Shown in pieces: positions 38,302 through 47,073 of a stretch of 64,000 nt of DNA (position 1 is the first letter of the stretch; the number at the start of each line of letters is the position of its first letter). Made by a program: the position numbers and the translations under genes. This DNA comes from Paenibacillus sambharensis (GTDB taxonomy: Bacteria; Bacillota; Bacilli; Paenibacillales; Paenibacillaceae): the NCBI RefSeq assembly GCF_003233845.1, contig NZ_QKRB01000044.1, positions 186,001 to 250,000 on the forward strand, written 5' to 3'. Under the pieces are notes generated by a model, which searched no databases, had not been told where the DNA came from, and saw only the letters and a program-made list of their open reading frames with translations.

Positions 38302-38339
38302 AGAGTCTTCTTGTCACTTAGTGATAAGAAGGCTCTTTT
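38302..38339 (+). terminator. Terminator after ComA-like regulator
   Basis: AGAGTCTTCTT pairs with AAGAAGGCTCT around a loop containing GTCACTTAGTGAT, itself a small dyad, followed by TTTT. It starts about 20 bases after the regulator stop. Confidence 0.75.
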
Positions 38340-38364
38340 GACATTTTCACCTGCAAAGTCACGC

Positions 38365-38397
38365 AAAAAAAGTTTGCGCGGACGCGCAAGCTTTTTT
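38365..38397. terminator. Second hairpin with A-run and T-run
   Basis: AAAAAAAGTTTGCGCG and GCGCAAGCTTTTTT form a near-perfect stem around GAC. The A-run and T-run allow function in both directions. It insulates the chemosensory operon from the two-component pair upstream. Confidence 0.8.
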
Positions 38398-38509
38398 CGG
38401 TTACCAATGTCGAAATATGTTGTACTATGTAGAAAACTGCCCGGCAGTATCATAATAGCCAATAACATAGGGCGGGCGAATTATTACTAGGACAAGAGGT
38501 GTCGGTGAA

Positions 38510-38932
38510 TTGGAAGGGGCACAGAAGCAGTATGTGGTCATTGAATTGGGAATTGAGAAATATGCGTTCCCGATTTCAGAAATCTATGAAATTATCAAGA
38601 TGCAGAAAATTACTGAGGTCCCTAACAGCAAGGTGTTTTTGGAAGGTGTAACGAACCTGCGCGGGAAGATTGTTCCGATCATCAGTCTTCGTAAAAAATT
38701 TATAATGAAGGAATGTGACCGGACCAAATCCTCACGCATTGTGGTTGTTAATCATAGAGACGGAATTGTCGGAATTATTGTGGATGGCGTTCGGCAGGTA
38801 ACGCGGTTTCTAGACATTCAGCCGGCTGCCGAGACCGTGACCGGTCTGGATGGACGCTATTTTGAGGGAATAGGAAGCTCGGAAGAAGGACTTGTCAGCA
38901 TCTTAAATATAGAACAGGTACTGGGCCAGTAG
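38510..38932 (+). CDS. cheW: CheW-like coupling protein (first copy)
   Basis: The 140-residue protein is a single CheW domain: IELGIEKYAFPISEIYEII at 12-30, NLRGKIVPIISLRKKF at 50-65, then the SRIVVVNHRDGIVGIIVDGV core and a C-terminal LVSILNIEQVL. CheW proteins link receptors to CheA in signalling arrays. The start is the TTG at 38510, preceded by AAGAGGTG at eight bases. It is the first gene of a six-gene chemosensory operon that also has a second CheW further on. Two different couplers suggest a layered or mixed array. Confidence 0.92.
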   Translation: MEGAQKQYVVIELGIEKYAFPISEIYEIIKMQKITEVPNSKVFLEGVTNLRGKIVPIISLRKKFIMKECDRTKSSRIVVVNHRDGIVGIIVDGVRQVTRFLDIQPAAETVTGLDGRYFEGIGSSEEGLVSILNIEQVLGQ

Positions 38933-38946
38933 GAGGTTGACTGCAG

Positions 38947-41007
38947 GTGAGCGGTCTGAATCGAACGGAGCTTATGGCTTTTTTTCTAGCCGAAGTGGAT
39001 GAACAGCTGTTTGTGCTGGAGCAAGAAATTCTTAGATTGGAAGAAGATAAGAACTCGCCGGAAATCATCCAGACCATATTTCGGGTTGCCCATACCCTGA
39101 AGGGCTCGTCGGCCGCAATGGGATTTGATGTAATGAAGCAGCTCACACATGAGATGGAGAACGTCTTGGATAAAATCCGCCATCGGCAGATGACTGTTAA
39201 TCATGCGGTAGTGAATGTGCTGTTCCGGTGTCTGGATCATCTTGGAGCACTGAAGAAGCAAATCGAAACAGAGGGACAATGCTCGGCAGACATTGCCGCC
39301 ATCGTTAAACAGCTTCATCAATTCGAGCATCAGAACGCTGCGGCTGAGCAGGAGAAGTCACAGGAACAGGAGTCTGGTGGCTGGATGGAACTGAATCCGG
39401 AACAGCTTAAAGAGGCAGTTGAGCATGGGTTCCAGATCTGGATTTGTGAGGTGCACTTCAACGAAGAGTGTGAAATGCGGGTGGCTAGGGGGCTTATTAT
39501 TCAGAATAATCTGAATGATATAGGCCGTGTACTGGCAGTGTGTCCTCCCTTGGTGTCTGATTCGGAGTCGGCCATTCATTCGATCCGGTTTGCGGTCGCT
39601 GCAGAAGGCGGAGCAGAGACACTCAAGAGTGTGATTGACGGAACGGCGGATGTACAAGAGGTTCAGATCAGTCCTTTTCCGGTCGTTAAGCCTCTTGCAG
39701 CTGTACCGGTAGAGGAGCCTGCCAAGGGAAGAGAGGAACAGCGGAATCCTGCTCAGGCGAAGCCGAAGGCGGAGGAAGAGATCCGAAAGGTCGGCCAGAC
39801 CATCCGGGTAGATGTAGAGCGCTTGGAGAATCTGATGAACCTGGTCGGTGAGCTGGTTATAGACCAGACAAGGATTGCTCAAGTTGGCGCTGTGCTGGGA
39901 GACAGATTCGCAGCAGACGAGACAGTGGATGAGCTTGAACAGATCTCCAATCATATTTCCCGTGTGATCGGAGAGCTGCAGGAGAGTGTGATGAAGACCC
40001 GAATGCTGCCTATTGAGCAGCTGTTCAACCGGTTCCCGAGAATGGTGCGGGACCTGTCTCAAACACTAGACAAAGAGATTAATCTGATCATTGAGGGCAA
40101 GGAGACGGAGCTCGACCGTACGGTCATTGAGGAAATTGGGGACCCGCTGATCCACTTGATCCGCAATGCGATCGATCATGGGGTTGAGGATGCAGACCAG
40201 CGGCGAACAAGCGGCAAGCCCGTTAGAGGTACGATCCGCGTAACGGCTCACCATCAGGAGAATCAGGTGGTCATTACAGTGGAGGATGACGGGGCCGGGA
40301 TAGATGCGGAGAAAATCAAACAGTCTGCATTGCGCAAGGAGCTCATTACTGCGCAGCAGGCGGAGAACATGAAGGAATCAGAGCTTGTGCAGCTGGTCTT
40401 CCTTCCAGGATTCTCAACAGCCAAGGCGGTCAGCGACATATCCGGCCGCGGGGTTGGCATGGATATCGTACGCAGCCACATAGAGAAGCTGAACGGCATA
40501 ATCGATGTAGAGACTTCAATAGGCGAGGGCACGACATTTACGATCAAGCTGCCGTTAACACTGGCTATACTGAGGGGTCTGCTGATCAAGCTGGCCAAAA
40601 CCACATACGCGCTGCCGATGAGCAGTGTTATCGAAATTATGAGACTGCCGCATACCGAGATTGACTCCATCAAGGGACAGAATGTGGTGAAGGTGCGGGA
40701 CAAGGTTATTCCGCTGGTCTGGCTGCACGATGCCTTCCATCTCCCCCGCAGCAGCAGAAACAGTAACAACTTGTTCATTGTCATCGTCGGTTCGGCGGAG
40801 AAACGGCTGGGCCTGGTAGTCGATGAGCTGATTGGTAACCAGGAGATTGTAGTCAAATCAATGGGCTCCTATATTGGCAAGCTGGATGGGGTATCAGGGG
40901 CAACTATTCTTGGAGATGGCAGTGTGGCCCTTATTTTGGACGTGACAGGTGTTTTCAAGCTGACAGGGAAGGAGTCGCAGCTCTTATCGGCAGAGCTTCC
41001 TGTCTGA
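38947..41007 (+). CDS. cheA: Chemosensory histidine kinase CheA
   Basis: The 686-residue kinase has all five CheA domains. P1 carries the phospho-accepting H49 in RVAHTLKGSSAAMGF. A P2-like response-regulator docking domain lies near 150-240. The dimerisation domain begins IRVDVERLENLMNLVGELV near 289. The ATPase has LIRNAIDHGVED, VEDDGAGID and GRGVGMDIVRSHIEKL. The C-terminal CheW-like P5 runs to the end. There is no fused receiver. The GTG at 38947 lies ten bases after AGGAGG, and the stop overlaps the next cheW start. P2 implies a separate receiver protein, yet no cheY is in the operon. Confidence 0.95.
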   Translation: MSGLNRTELMAFFLAEVDEQLFVLEQEILRLEEDKNSPEIIQTIFRVAHTLKGSSAAMGFDVMKQLTHEMENVLDKIRHRQMTVNHAVVNVLFRCLDHLGALKKQIETEGQCSADIAAIVKQLHQFEHQNAAAEQEKSQEQESGGWMELNPEQLKEAVEHGFQIWICEVHFNEECEMRVARGLIIQNNLNDIGRVLAVCPPLVSDSESAIHSIRFAVAAEGGAETLKSVIDGTADVQEVQISPFPVVKPLAAVPVEEPAKGREEQRNPAQAKPKAEEEIRKVGQTIRVDVERLENLMNLVGELVIDQTRIAQVGAVLGDRFAADETVDELEQISNHISRVIGELQESVMKTRMLPIEQLFNRFPRMVRDLSQTLDKEINLIIEGKETELDRTVIEEIGDPLIHLIRNAIDHGVEDADQRRTSGKPVRGTIRVTAHHQENQVVITVEDDGAGIDAEKIKQSALRKELITAQQAENMKESELVQLVFLPGFSTAKAVSDISGRGVGMDIVRSHIEKLNGIIDVETSIGEGTTFTIKLPLTLAILRGLLIKLAKTTYALPMSSVIEIMRLPHTEIDSIKGQNVVKVRDKVIPLVWLHDAFHLPRSSRNSNNLFIVIVGSAEKRLGLVVDELIGNQEIVVKSMGSYIGKLDGVSGATILGDGSVALILDVTGVFKLTGKESQLLSAELPV

Positions 41008-41507
41008 TGAATCTGCGAGGAGAACAGGGGGGTGTAGATGTGCCGGCAGATGGAAGGAGCGGGCAGCTGGTTACGTTTCGGGTCGGGACGGAAGAGTTCG
41101 GAGTCCCGATCATGGATGTGTATGAAATTATATTTGTTCCCGATATAACCTGCATTCCGAGATCCCCAGAGGCATTTATCGGAGTTATTAATCTCCGTGG
41201 AGAAATTATTCCGGTTATCGATATGGGAATTCAATTTTGGGGTGAGAAGGCAGATACAAGCAGGAAGCGTCGCATTATCGTGACAAGCTCACATCACCGC
41301 ATAGTCGGACTGCTGGTAGATGAAGTAACCGAGGTGCTCAGAGTAGAGGAATCAAACAGAGTCTCTGCGCCCGGCTTGATGCATACAGCGCAGACAGCTT
41401 ATATGAAAGCTATATACAACATGGACAGCCGGATTATCGTGCAATTGGACCTGGATCAACTGTTGAAACATGCAGACTTGGCATCTATACATCATGAGAT
41501 TTACTAA
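41007..41507 (+). CDS. cheW: CheW-like coupling protein (second copy)
   Basis: The 166-residue protein is a CheW domain with a short N-terminal extension: [22 protein letters not shown] at 20-41, then [14 protein letters not shown] near 68, [22 protein letters not shown] and a final [11 protein letters not shown]. The ATG at 41007 shares bases with the cheA stop; a GTG at 41040 preceded by GGGGGG is an alternative start without most of the extension. It sits between cheA and the receptor gene and differs clearly from the first CheW, so the two probably hold different places in the array. Confidence 0.92.
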   Translation: MNLRGEQGGVDVPADGRSGQLVTFRVGTEEFGVPIMDVYEIIFVPDITCIPRSPEAFIGVINLRGEIIPVIDMGIQFWGEKADTSRKRRIIVTSSHHRIVGLLVDEVTEVLRVEESNRVSAPGLMHTAQTAYMKAIYNMDSRIIVQLDLDQLLKHADLASIHHEIY

Positions 41508-41521
41508 CTGGAGGGTTTGAG

Positions 41522-44500
41522 ATGGGTTTCAAGCAACGTTTCATTAAGAAGTACATGGAAGATCAAGGGATATCCCGTGTCATTAGCCAGGCCGTTAATG
41601 ATACGCAATTGGTAGATTATAAGCTGAAGGATCTGACAGCTATAACCTCGCAAATATCGGAGGGAACCAAGCAGCAGTCCGCAGCTGTTGAATCGACCGC
41701 GACTACACTGCGTGAATTATCCGCCTCCGTGGCAGGCGTAAGCCGTAATGCGGAAAGCCTGACCGCTTCTGCCGCCGAAACATCGGAAGCTATAGAAGAG
41801 ATGGTGGTCTCCATCCAGCAGACCGCAGGAAACAGTGAGAGTGCGGCGGGTTCCGTCGAGCAGGTCTCAGCTTCACTGGAGCAGATGAGCCGTTCCATTC
41901 AAGGAGTGGCTGGAAATGCCGAGAGCTTAACCTCCTCCGCGAAGGAGACAACTGAAGCCATTCAGGAGATGGTGGCCTCGATCCAGCAGGTGGCGGATAA
42001 CAGCGGCAGCACTTCCTCTTCTGTAGAAGAGGTATCCGCTTCCATCGAAGAGATGGGCAGATCTGTCCAGGGCGTAGCCGGCAATGCGGAGAGTCTGAGT
42101 GCAACTGCAGAGGAAACGACTGCAGCCGTTCAGGAGATGGTTGCTTCAATCCAGCAGGTGGCGGGCAATAGTGAAAGCACTGCGGGCTCTGTTGAGCAGA
42201 TAACAGCCTCCATTGAAGAGATGGGCAAGTCCATTCGGGGTGTGGCCGGTAATGCGGAGAATCTGACGGCATCCGCTCAAGAGACAGCGGCAGCGATTCA
42301 AGAAATCGTCGTGTCGATTCAACAGGTGGCAGGAAACAGCGAGAGTACGACAAGCTCCGTCGAGGAGATTTCAGCCTCCATAGAAGAGATGGGCAAGTCC
42401 ATCCGCGGGGTGTCGGGTAATGCGGAAAGCTTGACGGCTTCGGCGGAAGAAACCTCTTCGGCCATTCAGGAGATGGTGGTCTCCATCCAGCAGGTAGCCG
42501 GCAACAGCGAGAGCACTGCGGGTTCAGTTGAACAGATTACAGCATCGATCGAACAGATGGGCCGTTCCATTCAGGGCGTAGCCGGTAATGCGGAGAGCTT
42601 AACATCTACGGCCATCGAGACAACGGCAGCTGTGCAGGAGATGGTGGTTTCTATCCAGCAGGTGGCAGGCAACAGTCAAAGCACGGCGAGCTCCGTTGAG
42701 CAGATTACAGCTTCTATAGAAGAGATGGGCCGTTCCATTCAGGGAGTGGCCGGCAATGCGGAGAGCTTGACATCATCCGCAAGAGAAACCTCCGAAGCTA
42801 TTCAGGAGATGGTGGCCTCGATCCAGCAGGTGGCGGGCAACAGCGAAAGCACGGCCAGCTCGGTGGAGCAGATATCTGCAACCATTGAACAGATGAGCAA
42901 GTCGGTTAGAGGAGTAGCGCTTAATGCCGAGCAGCTCCAGCGCTCCGCCGGGGAAACCTCGGCCTCGATCCAGCAGATGGCCGCTTCCATTGAGCAGGTT
43001 GCTAAGAATGCACAGAATGTCAATTCGTTGACCGATAAGGTACAGTCTGATGCAAAAGACGGGCAGAAAGCAATTAATGAGTCACTGGCGGGCATGAAGG
43101 AGATTGCGACTGTCGTCTACCAAGCCTCCAGTGTAATGGGGAATCTCGGCAAAAGCTCAGAAGAAATCGGAAGTATTATCGAAGTGATCGACGATATTGC
43201 GGAGCAGACCAATCTGCTCGCCTTGAATGCAGCCATAGAGGCTGCAAGGGCTGGTGAGCACGGCAAAGGGTTTGCTGTGGTAGCCGATGAAGTCCGCAAG
43301 CTTGCTGAGCGCAGCGCCAAAGCAACCAAGGAGATTGCTCAGCTGATCAAAGGCATACAGTCGGAAACCTCCGATGCAGTTAAGGCAATTAGTGTAGGTA
43401 CCGAGAAGGTTGAGCAGGGGAGCAGGCTGGCTGACGAAGCAGGATCCGCGATTGAGAAAATTGTGACAGGCGTGGACAACATAACCCGTGAGGTCAGACA
43501 GATCACTACGGCTACAATAGAGCAATCCGCAGGGGCAGAGCAGATTGTAAGCACTGCAGCTATACTGGCAGAGCAGGCAGAAAAGGTAACCTCCGCCACC
43601 AGAGAACAGGCCTATGGCATGGAGGAGATTGTCAAAGGAATCGGCAGTGCCCGGGAGCAGGTCAGCCAGGTAACCGCGGCAACGGTAGAACAGGCGAAGC
43701 AGGCCCGAGATATTGTGAAGGCAATCGAGAATGTAACCAGGCAGGCTGAGCTTGTCACATCTGCTACAACAGAGCAGGCGAGCGGCGTTCAGGAGGTTAT
43801 CAAGGGATCAGCCAATGCCCGGGAGCAGGTTCGCCAGATTACGGTGGCTACCGCAGAGCAGGCGAAGCAGGGCCGGGATATTGTCAGTGCTGTAGAGAAT
43901 GTAACGAAGCAGGCAGAGCTTGTCACAGCAGCGGTCAAAGAACAGGCGCAGGGAGTAGGCGAAGTGATTCAGGGGGCGGCCAATGCCCGGGAGCAGGTTC
44001 GCCAAATCACGGTGGCAACGGCCGAGCAGGCGAAGCAGGGCCGGGACATCGTTCGCGCTGTGGATAATGTGACCAGCCAAGCCGAGATGGTGGCTTCAGC
44101 TGTCAAGGAGCAGGCTCTTGGTGTGGAGGAGATCATTAAGGGCATTGTAAATGCCCGGGAGCAGGTTCGTCAGATTACAGTGGCGACGGTCGAGCAGGCG
44201 AAACAGGGCCGGGATATCGTCCGTGCAGTGGAGAATGTAACGAAGCAAGCAGAGCTTGTTACCACTGCAACAAAAGAGCAGGCTGTGGGTGCAGATGAAG
44301 TCATGAAGGGCGTTGTAAATGCCCGGGAGCAGGTTCGTCAGATTACAGTGGCGACGGTCGAGCAGGCGAAGCAGGGCCGGGACATTGTTCGTGCAGTGGA
44401 GAATGTAACGAAGCAGGCGGAAGCAGTCACGCTGGCGACAAAAGAACAGGCTCAGGGTATACAGGAAATCATTCTGGGAGTAGCGAATGCCCGGGAGCAG

Positions 44501-44941
44501 GTTCGCCAGATTACAGCCGCAACGTCCGAGCAGACCAAGCAGGGCAAGCTCATTGTTCATGCGATTGAGAATATAACGAAGCAGGCTGAACGTGTAACAA
44601 CTGCCGTCAAGGAACAGGCGGAGGGAGCGGCTGACATACTCACGGGCATTGTTAATACACGAGAGCAGGTTCGTCAGATTTCCGCATCGGCAGTCGAGCA
44701 AGCGCGGCATGGCAAGGATATCGTTAAGGCAGCCCGTAATGTGACGAAGCAGGCTTCCGAGGTGTCGGAAGTGACAAGAGTGGAGGCCGGACAGGTCGAA
44801 CGCTTGAAGACCGCTTTGGAGGATACGGAGCGCGTCATGCTGCAGAACGTCAGGGATGTGGAACGCACGATTGCGGTAACCGGTGATTTGACTCAGCAGG
44901 CGATGAACGTTAAGAAATCACTGGATGAACTAAAGGTTTAA
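41522..44941 (+). CDS. Giant soluble methyl-accepting protein with tandem 8-heptad repeats
   Basis: The 1139-residue receptor has no signal peptide, membrane helix or recognisable sensor domain. The chemoreceptor hairpin tip ([21 protein letters not shown], residues 561-581) lies almost exactly in the middle. From residue 73 to 520 the N-arm consists of eight 56-residue units (consensus [23 protein letters not shown]..., the eighth divergent). From 653 to 1100 the C-arm has eight 56-residue units ([24 protein letters not shown]..., first and last divergent). Each unit is two 28-residue halves. No unit differs in length. Methylation-like sites such as [10 protein letters not shown] recur along the arm. 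Each arm would be about 72-74 heptads. It works with CheA, two CheWs, CheR and CheB in the same operon. Confidence 0.93.
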   Translation: MGFKQRFIKKYMEDQGISRVISQAVNDTQLVDYKLKDLTAITSQISEGTKQQSAAVESTATTLRELSASVAGVSRNAESLTASAAETSEAIEEMVVSIQQTAGNSESAAGSVEQVSASLEQMSRSIQGVAGNAESLTSSAKETTEAIQEMVASIQQVADNSGSTSSSVEEVSASIEEMGRSVQGVAGNAESLSATAEETTAAVQEMVASIQQVAGNSESTAGSVEQITASIEEMGKSIRGVAGNAENLTASAQETAAAIQEIVVSIQQVAGNSESTTSSVEEISASIEEMGKSIRGVSGNAESLTASAEETSSAIQEMVVSIQQVAGNSESTAGSVEQITASIEQMGRSIQGVAGNAESLTSTAIETTAAVQEMVVSIQQVAGNSQSTASSVEQITASIEEMGRSIQGVAGNAESLTSSARETSEAIQEMVASIQQVAGNSESTASSVEQISATIEQMSKSVRGVALNAEQLQRSAGETSASIQQMAASIEQVAKNAQNVNSLTDKVQSDAKDGQKAINESLAGMKEIATVVYQASSVMGNLGKSSEEIGSIIEVIDDIAEQTNLLALNAAIEAARAGEHGKGFAVVADEVRKLAERSAKATKEIAQLIKGIQSETSDAVKAISVGTEKVEQGSRLADEAGSAIEKIVTGVDNITREVRQITTATIEQSAGAEQIVSTAAILAEQAEKVTSATREQAYGMEEIVKGIGSAREQVSQVTAATVEQAKQARDIVKAIENVTRQAELVTSATTEQASGVQEVIKGSANAREQVRQITVATAEQAKQGRDIVSAVENVTKQAELVTAAVKEQAQGVGEVIQGAANAREQVRQITVATAEQAKQGRDIVRAVDNVTSQAEMVASAVKEQALGVEEIIKGIVNAREQVRQITVATVEQAKQGRDIVRAVENVTKQAELVTTATKEQAVGADEVMKGVVNAREQVRQITVATVEQAKQGRDIVRAVENVTKQAEAVTLATKEQAQGIQEIILGVANAREQVRQITAATSEQTKQGKLIVHAIENITKQAERVTTAVKEQAEGAADILTGIVNTREQVRQISASAVEQARHGKDIVKAARNVTKQASEVSEVTRVEAGQVERLKTALEDTERVMLQNVRDVERTIAVTGDLTQQAMNVKKSLDELKV
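41738..43081 (+). repeat. N-arm: eight tandem 168-bp units in the receptor gene
   Basis: Units begin at 41738, 41906, 42074, 42242, 42410, 42578, 42746 and 42914, each exactly 168 bases (56 codons). The first seven are clear copies; the eighth is diverged toward the hairpin tip. Third positions differ between copies, so the duplications are not recent or have been purged of identity. Confidence 0.9.
43478..44821 (+). repeat. C-arm: eight tandem 168-bp units in the receptor gene
   Basis: Units begin at 43478, 43646, 43814, 43982, 44150, 44318, 44486 and 44654, again exactly 168 bases each. Units two to six are nearly uniform at the protein level; the first and last are diverged. Some adjacent copies share long identical DNA stretches (around 44150-44260 and 44318-44430), so this arm looks more recently amplified than the N-arm. 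Confidence 0.9.
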
Positions 44942-44957
44942 GGGGATACAAGTTCAG

Positions 44958-44987
44958 GCCATTGAAGGGAAGCGACCCTTCAATGGC
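44958..44987 (+). promoter_or_regulatory. Perfect intercistronic hairpin between receptor and cheR
   Basis: GCCATTGAAGGG and CCCTTCAATGGC pair over 12 bp around AAGCGA. There is no T-run (TGTTTCAT follows), and the cheR ribosome site AAGGAGG begins 11 bases later. It is more likely an mRNA-stabilising or attenuating element than a full terminator. Confidence 0.6.
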
Positions 44988-45009
44988 TGTTTCATAAGGA
45001 GGGTTCGGT

Positions 45010-45834
45010 ATGGTTGAGGCTGCCACGCAGGCTTCTGAGCCGACAATTAGACAACTGGCACTCATGATCTATAACTACTGCGGCATCCATTATATGGACA
45101 ATCTGTCGTCACTCGAATCTAAGGTTGGGCGGCGTCTAACGGAGCTTGGGATGTCATGTTGGATGTATATGGAGTATTTGAAGCGCAATCCTGCCGAGTG
45201 GGATATACTCGTTGAGCTTGTTACCATTAATGAAACCTATTTCTTCCGGGAGGACGGACAGCTGAGCGAGCTGCGGGAGCTGCTGCGGACGGATTACCGG
45301 AATGCCGGGGGCTTGAAAGTCTGGAGTGCAGCTTGTTCGACGGGTGAAGAGCCTTACAGTATCGGGATGATGGTGCAGGAGTGCGGGGTACCGGTCCGGA
45401 TTGTTGCCTCCGATATTAATAAGAAGGTGCTGAAGACGGCACGTGCAGGATGGTATCATAAGCATTCGCTCTGCTTCCGCCGGACAACTGCGGAGCAGCT
45501 CCACAGATTTTTTGATGAGCGTCTTGAGGGATACGAGGTGAAGAAGCACATTCGGGATCTGGTTGATTTTCGGAGGGTTAACCTGCTGGATAGCCAGCAA
45601 GTGGAGTCTGTGGGAGAGGTGGACATCATCTACTGCCGTAATGTGCTGATTTATTTTGATCACACGACGATATGCGGCATATTGGACAGGTTCTATGAGA
45701 TCTTAAAGCCGGGCGGATATCTGTTCTTGGGGCACGCAGAGAGCATTCGCGGCTCTCATCCGGGATTCGAGACGATCAACAGGCGTTCGACCTTCTACTA
45801 TCGGAAAGGAGGAGGATCTAGTGCAGCGCTATAG
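45010..45834 (+). CDS. cheR: Chemoreceptor methyltransferase CheR
   Basis: The 274-residue enzyme transfers methyl groups from S-adenosylmethionine to receptor glutamates. The short helical N-domain (to about 85) is followed by the methyltransferase domain, with VTINETYFFRE, KVWSAACSTGEEPYS (SAM-binding) near 102, and VDIIYCRNVLIYFD near 208. The ATG at 45010 follows AAGGAGG. It overlaps cheB by 14 bases. There is no C-terminal pentapeptide-binding insert that I can see. Its substrate should be the giant receptor encoded just upstream. Confidence 0.95.
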   Translation: MVEAATQASEPTIRQLALMIYNYCGIHYMDNLSSLESKVGRRLTELGMSCWMYMEYLKRNPAEWDILVELVTINETYFFREDGQLSELRELLRTDYRNAGGLKVWSAACSTGEEPYSIGMMVQECGVPVRIVASDINKKVLKTARAGWYHKHSLCFRRTTAEQLHRFFDERLEGYEVKKHIRDLVDFRRVNLLDSQQVESVGEVDIIYCRNVLIYFDHTTICGILDRFYEILKPGGYLFLGHAESIRGSHPGFETINRRSTFYYRKGGGSSAAL

Positions 45835-46876
45835 TGTGCTGATTGTTGAGGACTCGGCGTTCATGCGGAGGGCAATCAGCCTGATTTTGGAGTCGGACCC
45901 GGAGTTCTTCATTGCCGGAATTGCGCGTAATGGGCAGGAGGCATTGGAGAAGATCAGCCGCTTCAAGCCGGATGTTGTAACGATGGATGTAGAAATGCCG
46001 GAGATGGATGGGATTACGGCGTTATCTTTCATTATGAAGGAGCAGCCTCTGCCAGTTGTTATGCTCAGCGTGCAGACAGGGAATGGAACGGATGCTACAT
46101 TACAGGCGCTTGAGCTTGGAGCGGTGGACTTTTTTCTGAAGAGCGATTTGATCAAGGATACAGGTAACGAGCGTGCTGTTCGTGATTTTCTGGCTCGCAT
46201 GAAGATCGCGGCCAAGGCAAATGTCGGACGAGTGAAGCAAGAGTTGACGGCACCTCCTGTCCGGTCGGTCAAGGCTTCCGGTCGGGGGGCGGACTTCGCG
46301 GCGGACATGCTTGTTATTGGCTGTTCGACAGGCGGGCCATCAGCCCTGCAGACAATTCTCCCCCGTTTCCCCGCTGATATGCCAAGCAGTATATTTGTGG
46401 TGCAGCATATGCCCGAAGGCTTCACCGGCCCTTTGGCGGAACGGTTTAACACGATTTGTGATCTTCGCGTCAAGGAAGCGCAAGATGGTGACCTGATTAC
46501 GCCCGGAACGATCTTCATTGCACCGGCTGGTTATCAATCCACCTTCATCAGGGGCACAGACGGTTCGGTCAGCATCTCAGTCCAGACGAATGAAGTGGAA
46601 CAGGCATTGTACAAGCCCTCCGTCGATGTAACGCTTCGGTCAGCAGCCGCGGTATACGGCAGTCGGCTGGTCAGTGTTATTCTGACGGGGATGGGTGTTG
46701 ATGGGCTGCAGGGTTGTGAGAAGGTGAAGCAGCATGGCGGACGTGTCATAACTGAAACCGAGGAGTCCTGTGTTGTATATGGAATGCCGAAGGCTGTCTT
46801 TGAAGCGGGTCTTGCAGATAAACAGGCCTCGCTCTCAAGCATGTATTATAGGATTATGTCATTTATCTACGGGTAG
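45821..46876 (+). CDS. cheB: Chemoreceptor methylesterase CheB
   Basis: The 351-residue response regulator-enzyme removes methyl groups or deamidates receptor glutamines. The receiver domain has D56 in VVTMDVEMPEMDG. The methylesterase domain carries the triad candidates S169 (VIGCSTGGPSAL), H196 (VVQHMPEGFT) and an Asp in ILTGMGVDGLQG near 290. The GTG at 45821 follows GGAGGAGG and overlaps cheR. It is the last gene of the operon, and the only receiver protein in it. A long terminator follows and separates it from the converging RHS gene. Confidence 0.95.
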   Translation: MQRYSVLIVEDSAFMRRAISLILESDPEFFIAGIARNGQEALEKISRFKPDVVTMDVEMPEMDGITALSFIMKEQPLPVVMLSVQTGNGTDATLQALELGAVDFFLKSDLIKDTGNERAVRDFLARMKIAAKANVGRVKQELTAPPVRSVKASGRGADFAADMLVIGCSTGGPSALQTILPRFPADMPSSIFVVQHMPEGFTGPLAERFNTICDLRVKEAQDGDLITPGTIFIAPAGYQSTFIRGTDGSVSISVQTNEVEQALYKPSVDVTLRSAAAVYGSRLVSVILTGMGVDGLQGCEKVKQHGGRVITETEESCVVYGMPKAVFEAGLADKQASLSSMYYRIMSFIYG

Positions 46877-46908
46877 TACAGGATCTCTCCCGCGTCCTGC
46901 AAAAATTC

Positions 46909-46971
46909 AAAACCGCTTCGACACGCCGAATGCCCAAGTGGCACGCTGCGTATCAAAGCGGTTTGTTTTTT
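46909..46971 (+). terminator. Terminator after cheB
   Basis: AAAACCGCTT pairs with AAAGCGGTTT, with ACACGC/GCGT inside, followed by GTTTTTT. It also lies downstream of the converging RHS gene, 100 bases from its stop. Confidence 0.75.
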
Positions 46972-47073
46972 AAACCGATATTTTAATTCCAGTATAAAAT
47001 GGGGCATGGAATCCATCAAGTTTACATATCAAGAGGAAAGCTAGTGTCCCGTAAAGACTGGGAGCGGACCCGC

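Noticed and set aside
41738-44821. Regular tandem repeats that could be taken for a repeat array or CRISPR
   Set aside because: The units are contiguous 168-bp coding repeats in one frame with no spacers; they encode the heptads of the chemoreceptor arms.
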